This document shows positions 59,511 to 64,000 of a DNA stretch of 64,000 nt, piece after piece. Made by a program: the position numbers and the translations under genes. Numbering within the stretch: position 1 is the first letter of the stretch; each line of letters opens with the position of its first letter. Location of the stretch: NCBI RefSeq assembly GCF_014334115.1, contig NZ_CP060494.1, positions 62,001-126,000 on the forward strand. The letters are read 5' to 3'. The stretch is from Sphingosinithalassobacter sp. CS137 (GTDB lineage: Bacteria > Pseudomonadota > Alphaproteobacteria > Sphingomonadales > Sphingomonadaceae). The notes under the pieces were generated by a model. That model was not told the DNA's origin and searched no databases. It was given only the letters and a program-made list of their open reading frames with translations.

Positions 59511-60815
59511 TCAGTTCTCGTCGCTTGGCGACGCGGCCACGTTGAAGGATGCGACGGCCGTGCCCCATAGCGTCGGCAGGAAGTTGGGCATCACGGTCCA
59601 GCGTCCGTCGGGCGCGCCGCGCACACGCACCTCGAACTTCTCGTGATTATAGATTAGCCGCATCACCTGCGTGCCCGACCACGGGCTATCGTTGAGGATG
59701 CCCTCCACCGCAACGTCAACTTCACTGATCGCCGGTGCTTCGTCGCGCACGCCGGTAATGGACCAGCTCGTGAGCTTGAGGTCGCCTAGTTCCTCCCGAT
59801 GGCGGCCGGCCCGATAGCCGATCGAGCGGAGGGGATAGTCGATGGTCATCTGCGCGAGCGTTCCAAAGTTGCGGGCGGCGATGGCATCGAGATAGGTAGC
59901 CGCTGCCGCCTCCGGGCTTCCGGCCTCCACGCTGTGAGGTTTACCCAGCTCAGCAAGTGAATGTCCGGACACAGCCGGCCGAGCCTTCCATGCCTCGATC
60001 CTGCGCTTGGTGTCCTGCGTCGCGGACATCGTAGCAGCCAGTTCCGACCAAGATGGTTCGCGTTGATCCTTCGCCGCCTTGGCGATTCGCTCCTCCTCAT
60101 CCTCGCGCCGATCGAAATAATCGACCATCGTCTGAAGCAGGTTCACGGTCTTGGCCGCGACCAGCGCGTTCCCAAAATTAGGATTGAGGCCGTGCAGAAT
60201 GCCGTGGCGATAGGGGCTCTCGATTGGGTTGGTAGCGAGCTTGCGCCGCGTGGCTCCGAGAATGGCAAGCCCGTCGGAGAGGCCGCCGGGGCCGGTCGTC
60301 TCGGTGTCGAAGACGGGTGCATCTGCGCCGCCAGAGAACGGATGCTTGCCGGTCTTTGTGGTGCAGATGCCGTCGATGATGATGAGCAGCAGCGGAACGG
60401 CTGAGAGATAATCCTGTGCGAGCAGCCGCTCGACCGCGCGCCCATAGATATCATGCCACGCCTCGAACCGGCTGGTGTTGAATCGATATCCCAGGAACGA
60501 CAGGATATCCGCGTCGAGGTGATGGGCCACCAAGCCCTGATCGGCGAGGTTATCGTCGCTCTCCGCGACCGCGACCCGCAGTGCCTCGACTGATAGGCGG
60601 TCGAAGATCGTCCAGCCGCGCGGGCCGAAGCGAGCCGCGAACTTCTGGCGGTCTTCCTTCATGCGTTCCACATCCGCGAACTGCTTCTCAAGCTCTCTGG
60701 CCTGCCTGCGAACATCACCGCTGAACAACCCGAGCAGTCCGAGTAGCGGTCGCATTTGCTGATACTGGCGGGTGATATGCTCACCGGTAGGTAGCGGGGT
60801 GTCTTCGTCGGCCAT
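59511..60815 (-). CDS. Unknown protein with HEPN-like R-x4-H motif
   Basis: A 434-residue soluble protein on the strand opposite to its neighbours. N-terminal half is helical with a charged region (RQARELEKQFADVERMKEDR, about 37-56). A middle helical domain (about 115-235) contains LAQDYLSAVPLLLIIIDGIC and SPYRHGILHGLNPNFGNALV. The R203-H-G-I-L-H208 spacing matches the R-x4-6-H motif of HEPN-domain RNases, and the helices on either side fit such a fold. The C-terminal part (about 300-434) resembles an NTF2- or lipocalin-like beta/alpha domain (SIGYRAGRHREELGDLKLTS). HEPN is an inference from one motif; no antitoxin or nucleotidyltransferase partner is adjacent. A TTG at 60845 is an alternative start. 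Codon use is more AT-tolerant than that of nearby genes. Confidence 0.7.
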   Translation of the reverse strand: MADEDTPLPTGEHITRQYQQMRPLLGLLGLFSGDVRRQARELEKQFADVERMKEDRQKFAARFGPRGWTIFDRLSVEALRVAVAESDDNLADQGLVAHHLDADILSFLGYRFNTSRFEAWHDIYGRAVERLLAQDYLSAVPLLLIIIDGICTTKTGKHPFSGGADAPVFDTETTGPGGLSDGLAILGATRRKLATNPIESPYRHGILHGLNPNFGNALVAAKTVNLLQTMVDYFDRREDEEERIAKAAKDQREPSWSELAATMSATQDTKRRIEAWKARPAVSGHSLAELGKPHSVEAGSPEAAAATYLDAIAARNFGTLAQMTIDYPLRSIGYRAGRHREELGDLKLTSWSITGVRDEAPAISEVDVAVEGILNDSPWSGTQVMRLIYNHEKFEVRVRGAPDGRWTVMPNFLPTLWGTAVASFNVAASPSDEN

Positions 60816-61137
60816 CAGCGCAAGATGGCTTGTGCGCGATCCCAAGCAAGACCTGCCGTGTTCTCAAGTGAGGAGACCGAGCGTCGCTCAATCAATCTTC
60901 CTGCGAGTCTTGGCAAGCTCGCCCCCGCGCTGCAGGCCCCGACCGACTCAATAGCCGACTGGCAGCTAGCTCTAGTTTCTGTCAGAAAGTAGACTTTCCG
61001 GTTGCGGCTCGCTTCCAGCCACGGGTTCAGCCTCGGCAGGCGTCCGCGTTCCGCGTCGAGGTGCAACCGGTGTATCGGCGCGATATGGGTGGAAAGCGAT
61101 CATTGCACGCTGCGGGGCCGCCCGCTAGATTTTCGAT
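60816..61137. other. Gene-free divergent region in the accessory insert
   Basis: No gene can be supported. It is less GC-rich and contains two short stretches, around 60981-61002 (GTCAGAAAGTAGACTTTCCG) and 61085-61106 (ATGGGTGGAAAGCGATCATT), which look like decayed repeat relics similar to ones I recall from sphingomonad intergenic DNA. It must hold promoters for the two divergent genes. Confidence 0.4.
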
Positions 61138-61722
61138 ATGTTCTCCAATCCTCACTTTGATCGCGTGCGACAACTGTTCGCCGATCAGTTCTCCGATGAC
61201 TCACGGGGAATCGTTTATCGTAAGGGTCAGAAGGGCGCGCCAGTTCGCGTAAGCGAGATTGAGCGAGACGAGTTTGTAGCGACGTTCAACAAGCGCATCC
61301 GTTATGCGGGTTGGTCCATTTTTCCGGCCACACTTGGTCTAATACTACTTCTAGTTTGGCTTACTCCAGATGCTGATAGCCCCTCGGCGCAAATCGCGAT
61401 GTGGATTGGCATCGCAGCGATCTTGGTGCCCTTCATGGTGATCTATTATTGGGCTTGGAATGCTCCATCCCGCGAGTTGGAGCGCCGAACCCCGGAAGGA
61501 GCTCCATTGACGAAAGAGGAAGCCCGAGTGCTGGCTTTCTCGAAGATCACCTATGGCCAACTGCTGCTAGCGGCGTTGATGGGAGTTGGACTTGTTTGGA
61601 AGATGTCCGCTGAGTCCGATGTCTTTCATGGTTGGGGAATGGTTTGGCTGATTCTTGGAGGAGTGCTAATCTTCCTTGCCGGAGTTCAGGCAGTTCGAAA
61701 GTGGCGCTTCGGTCAGCAATAG
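61138..61722 (+). CDS. Four-helix membrane protein, unknown
   Basis: A 194-residue inner-membrane protein. A soluble N-terminus (MFSNPHFDRVRQLFADQFSD, about 1-55) is followed by four hydrophobic segments (about 60-78, 85-105, 140-158, 165-185) and a short basic tail (VRKWRFGQQ). No enzymatic motif. Codon use is visibly less GC-rich than the surrounding genes (many CTA, AGT, GGA, TTC/TTT). It lies in the insert between nagZ and scpA. Confidence 0.8.
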   Translation: MFSNPHFDRVRQLFADQFSDDSRGIVYRKGQKGAPVRVSEIERDEFVATFNKRIRYAGWSIFPATLGLILLLVWLTPDADSPSAQIAMWIGIAAILVPFMVIYYWAWNAPSRELERRTPEGAPLTKEEARVLAFSKITYGQLLLAALMGVGLVWKMSAESDVFHGWGMVWLILGGVLIFLAGVQAVRKWRFGQQ

Positions 61723-62173
61723 GCCGTCGAATTGTCTTGCGTACGCAGTTGATTGGCAGCTGACCGGCTGCATTGCGCGTTCCTCGGATCGCAAGCTGAC
61801 GGGGAGCAGCTCGCCCATACCGCGCCATCCCAACAAGTGCCTTCATAGACCGTGTTCCACCATCTCCACCTTGCCGCTCCTTCGGAATCGCCACCCGTCC
61901 GCCGCAGACACTCGCCAGACGGCGAGAGACGGAGGCTCCGCCGCCCCGCAGCGCCGTGTAACATTCCGCTGTCCTACAGCCCCGGCGCCGGTGTAGCCTT
62001 GGGCATGCGCATCGCCTTCGCCCTTGCCCCGCTCGCTGCCCCGATCGTGCGGTCCCTCGCGCGCGTGGGGGCGCGCGTGCGCGTTGAGGTGCGACTTTTG
62101 TGTGACCTTCGGCGGAAAACCGCGGGTTCGGGGGTGGCGGGTGGCCGCCTGCCCCGGTCGGTCTGATCGCGCG
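61723..62173. other. Gene-free region upstream of scpA
   Basis: The left part (61723-61990) has mixed composition like the neighbouring membrane gene and no supportable frame. The right part (61990-62173) returns to high GC, with a strong GC palindrome-like run near 62059-62085. A 53-codon frame at 62005 has no ribosome-binding site and is not called. The scpA promoter should lie here. Confidence 0.4.
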
Positions 62174-62914
62174 ATGGATGCTGCTTCCGACACCGCCGAA
62201 ACGCTGACGCTCGACATCGACGGGTGGGAAGGTCCGCTCGACGTGCTGCTCGCGCTTGCGCGGACGCAGAAGGTCGATCTCAAGGCGATCTCGATCCTCG
62301 AACTGGTCGAGCAATATCTGGCGTTCGTCGAGCAGGCGCGCTCGCTCAAGCTGGAGCTTGCCGCCGACTATCTCGTGATGGCGGCCTGGCTCGCCTATCT
62401 GAAATCGGCGCTGCTGCTGCCGCGCGATCCCGAGGAGACGCCGAGCCCCGAGGAGCTGGCGCTGCGGCTTCAGCTGCGGCTCGAACGGCTCAACGCGATG
62501 CGCGAGGCAGGCGCGCGGCTGATGGCGCGCGACCGGATGCACCGCGACGTGTTTCCGCGCGGCGCGCCCGCGGGGCTGCGCACGGTGCGCCAGGCGCGCT
62601 GGGAAGCCGAGATCTACGATCTGATCGCCGCCTATGGCCGTGTTTCGGCGCGCACCCGGCCGGTGATGCACGTCGTCGCGACGCGGCCGGTGATGACGCT
62701 GGAAGTCGCGATCGAGCGAGTCGGGCGGCTGATCGGCACCAGGCTCGACTGGAGCACGATCGAGAGCTTCCTGCCGGGCGACGCGGCGGGCGGCTATCGC
62801 AAGTCGGCGCTTGCCTCCAGCTTCGTCGCCGCGCTCGAGCTGGCGCGGCAGGGCCGGCTTGAGATGCGGCAGAAATCGCCGTTCGCGCCGCTCTATCTGC
62901 GCGGCACGGCATGA
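62174..62914 (+). CDS. scpA: Segregation and condensation protein A
   Basis: A 246-residue kleisin that links SMC heads in the condensin complex. N-terminal SMC-neck-binding helices with DIDGWEGPLDVLLALARTQK, AISILELVEQYLAFVEQARS and DYLVMAAWLAYLKSALLLPR; C-terminal winged helix. ATG 62174. Overlaps scpB by 4 nt (ATGA). Confidence 0.96.
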   Translation: MDAASDTAETLTLDIDGWEGPLDVLLALARTQKVDLKAISILELVEQYLAFVEQARSLKLELAADYLVMAAWLAYLKSALLLPRDPEETPSPEELALRLQLRLERLNAMREAGARLMARDRMHRDVFPRGAPAGLRTVRQARWEAEIYDLIAAYGRVSARTRPVMHVVATRPVMTLEVAIERVGRLIGTRLDWSTIESFLPGDAAGGYRKSALASSFVAALELARQGRLEMRQKSPFAPLYLRGTA

Positions 62915-63489
62915 GCGAGACGATCGCGACCGAGCGCGCGGTGGAGGCCGTGCTGTTCGCCGCCGAGGCGCCGTTGAGCCTGGCCGAGCTGCGCGCGCAT
63001 GTGGGCGAAGCGGCGGACGTGCGGGGGGCGCTCGAGGCGCTCGAGCGACACTATGCGGGGCGCGGCGTGCAGCTCGTCCGGCGCGGCGACCGCTGGCACT
63101 TCCAGACCGCCGCCGATCTTGCCCATGTGCTGCGCCGCGACCGCGAGGAGAGCCGCAAGCTCAGCCGCGCGGGGATCGAGACGCTGGCGATCATCGCCTA
63201 TCACGAGCCGGTGACGCGCGCCGAGATCGAGGCGATCCGCGGCGTGCAGATATCGAAGGGAACGCTCGACGTGCTGATGGAGGCGGGCTGGATCCGCCCC
63301 GCGGGCCGGCGCGAAGTCCCCGGGCGGCCGCTCACCTATGTCACCACGGCCGAATTCCTCAGCCATTTCGGGCTCGCCAGCCGGCGTGACCTTCCCGGCA
63401 TCGACGATTTGCGCGCCGCCGGGTTGCTGGACCCGGTCGATCTGGCGATCGAGCAGGGCGAGGTGGAAAATGTCACAGAGGACGACTAG
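62911..63489 (+). CDS. scpB: Segregation and condensation protein B
   Basis: A 192-residue partner of ScpA made of two winged-helix domains: VEAVLFAAEAPLSLAELRAH and SRAGIETLAIIAYHEPVTRA with EIEAIRGVQISKGTLDVLME and TAEFLSHFGLASRRDLPG. Overlaps scpA and lies 27 bp before tatA. Confidence 0.96.
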   Translation: MSETIATERAVEAVLFAAEAPLSLAELRAHVGEAADVRGALEALERHYAGRGVQLVRRGDRWHFQTAADLAHVLRRDREESRKLSRAGIETLAIIAYHEPVTRAEIEAIRGVQISKGTLDVLMEAGWIRPAGRREVPGRPLTYVTTAEFLSHFGLASRRDLPGIDDLRAAGLLDPVDLAIEQGEVENVTEDD

Positions 63490-63516
63490 ATAGGGCCGGA
63501 ATCAAGGAGACGTTCC

Positions 63517-63753
63517 ATGGGTGGTTTCAGCCTGATGCACTGGCTAGTGCTGGGTGTCGTCGCGATCCTTCTGCTGGGTGGCGGTCGCTTCTCCAGCATG
63601 ATGGGCGACGTCGCCAAGGGCATCAAGAATTTCAAGAAGGGCATGGCCGAGGAAGACGAGCAGCAGACGCCGCCGTCGCAGATCGAGGGCAAGCGCGCTC
63701 CCGAACCTTCGGCGACTCGCGAAGCCGAGCGCACGCGCGAAGAACAGCGCTGA
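63517..63753 (+). CDS. tatA: Twin-arginine translocase subunit TatA
   Basis: A 78-residue pore-forming subunit of the Tat system: short N-terminus with MGGFSLMHWLVLGVVAILLL, the FGxGR-like hinge GGGRFSSMMGDVAKGIKNFK, an amphipathic helix and a charged tail. AAGGAGA lies just before ATG 63517. Confidence 0.95.
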   Translation: MGGFSLMHWLVLGVVAILLLGGGRFSSMMGDVAKGIKNFKKGMAEEDEQQTPPSQIEGKRAPEPSATREAERTREEQR

Positions 63754-63760
63754 GACGGCA

Positions 63761-63786
63761 GGCGTGCGCGGATCGCCGCGCACGCC
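63761..63786 (+). promoter_or_regulatory. Strong hairpin between tatA and tatB
   Basis: GGCGTGCGCGG and CCGCGCACGCC pair perfectly (11 bp, loop ATCG) 7 bp after the tatA stop. There is no T-run. It could protect the tatA 3' end or slow entry into tatB, which would fit the known excess of TatA over TatB. The role is inferred. Confidence 0.6.
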
Positions 63787-63879
63787 GCCGCATCTTGCCG
63801 GAACAAGGGCCCAGGCCGGTAGCTTCCGGCAGCGTCGGCGAGCAGCGGACTCGCCGGACCTTCTGCAGAACAGGAATCG

Positions 63880-64000
63880 ATGTTCGACATCGCGCCCACC
63901 GAGCTGATGCTGGTCGCCATCGTGGCGCTCATCATCATCGGCCCAAAGGACTTGCCCAAGGCGATGCGTTTCGTCGGCCACTGGGTCGGCAAGGCACGCA
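63880..64000 (+). CDS. tatB: Twin-arginine translocase subunit TatB (3' part outside)
   Basis: The first 40 codons of Tat[21 protein letters not shown], then [20 protein letters not shown]. The GPKDLP motif and the first membrane helix are typical. The gene runs off the window. Confidence 0.93.
   Translation, partial: MFDIAPTELMLVAIVALIIIGPKDLPKAMRFVGHWVGKAR

Noticed and set aside
62005..62166. 53-codon frame before scpA
   Set aside because: No ribosome-binding site, no recognisable composition; it probably reflects GC-rich DNA.
59321..62173. Phage or integrative-element origin of the nagZ-scpA insert
   Set aside because: No integrase, no tRNA attachment site and no direct-repeat ends can be seen; only composition and synteny suggest acquisition.

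Overview
The window is a GC-rich chromosomal segment that reads as an alphaproteobacterium of the sphingomonad group (Sphingomonadaceae or a close relative). The basis is the protein set: an NDUFA12-type complex I subunit next to a DUF2155 protein and aat, an FtsZ with a long acidic/Pro/Ala linker, a TonB-dependent receptor, an alphaproteobacterial dcw cluster, and the run argS, SPOR protein, nagZ, scpA, scpB, tatA, tatB. I could not run a search, so the genus is not assigned. Almost everything is ordinary chromosome; I see no phage, transposase, integrase or CRISPR array.

Layout. 1-14.1 kb (mostly minus strand) is the secE-nusG-rplK-rplA-rplJ-rplL-rpoB transcription/translation cluster. Order and orientation are conserved, but foreign-function genes sit at several junctions: a MipA-like outer-membrane protein between nusG and rplK, an L,D-transpeptidase plus a small lipoprotein between rplA and rplJ, and a HEAT-like protein plus an opposite-strand TonB-dependent receptor between rplL and rpoB. 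14-20.5 kb holds a GNAT acetyltransferase, a small exported protein, a YqaA/DedA membrane protein, tRNA-Trp, a GGDEF-EAL protein and a fatty acyl-AMP ligase. 20.5-28.9 kb holds recX, a double cold-shock-domain protein, DUF192, NDUFA12, DUF2155, aat, a ParA-like ATPase, small lipoproteins, a Y-family polymerase and cysK.

29.2-49.3 kb is a complete division and cell-wall (dcw) cluster on the plus strand: mraZ, rsmH, ftsL, ftsI, murE, murF, mraY, murD, ftsW, murG, murC, a 79-residue unknown, murB, ddl, ftsQ, ftsA, ftsZ. Most junctions overlap by 1-4 nt (ATGA, GTGA or TAATG), which implies translational coupling. The repeats found in the cluster interrupt it at three places: an inverted repeat between murE and murF, a 153-bp palindromic element inserted in frame inside murD, and an 886-bp block between murB and ddl. 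That block has three 138-bp inverted-repeat elements alternating with partial copies of the murB 3' end.

49.3-64 kb carries a TPR/SPOR-like exported protein, dgt, a DUF1800-DUF1501 pair, a RarD-type permease, argS, a SPOR protein, nagZ, then a 2.85-kb accessory insert (a minus-strand protein with a HEPN-like R-x4-H motif and a four-helix membrane protein), then scpA-scpB and tatA-tatB (tatB cut by the window end). rpoB is cut by the window start.

The most unusual signals are the in-frame palindrome in murD, the murB-tail/REP amplification, the Shine-Dalgarno-masking hairpin before the TonB-dependent receptor, the 214-bp antisense coding overlap of the DUF2155 gene and aat, and the HEPN-like gene in the insert.
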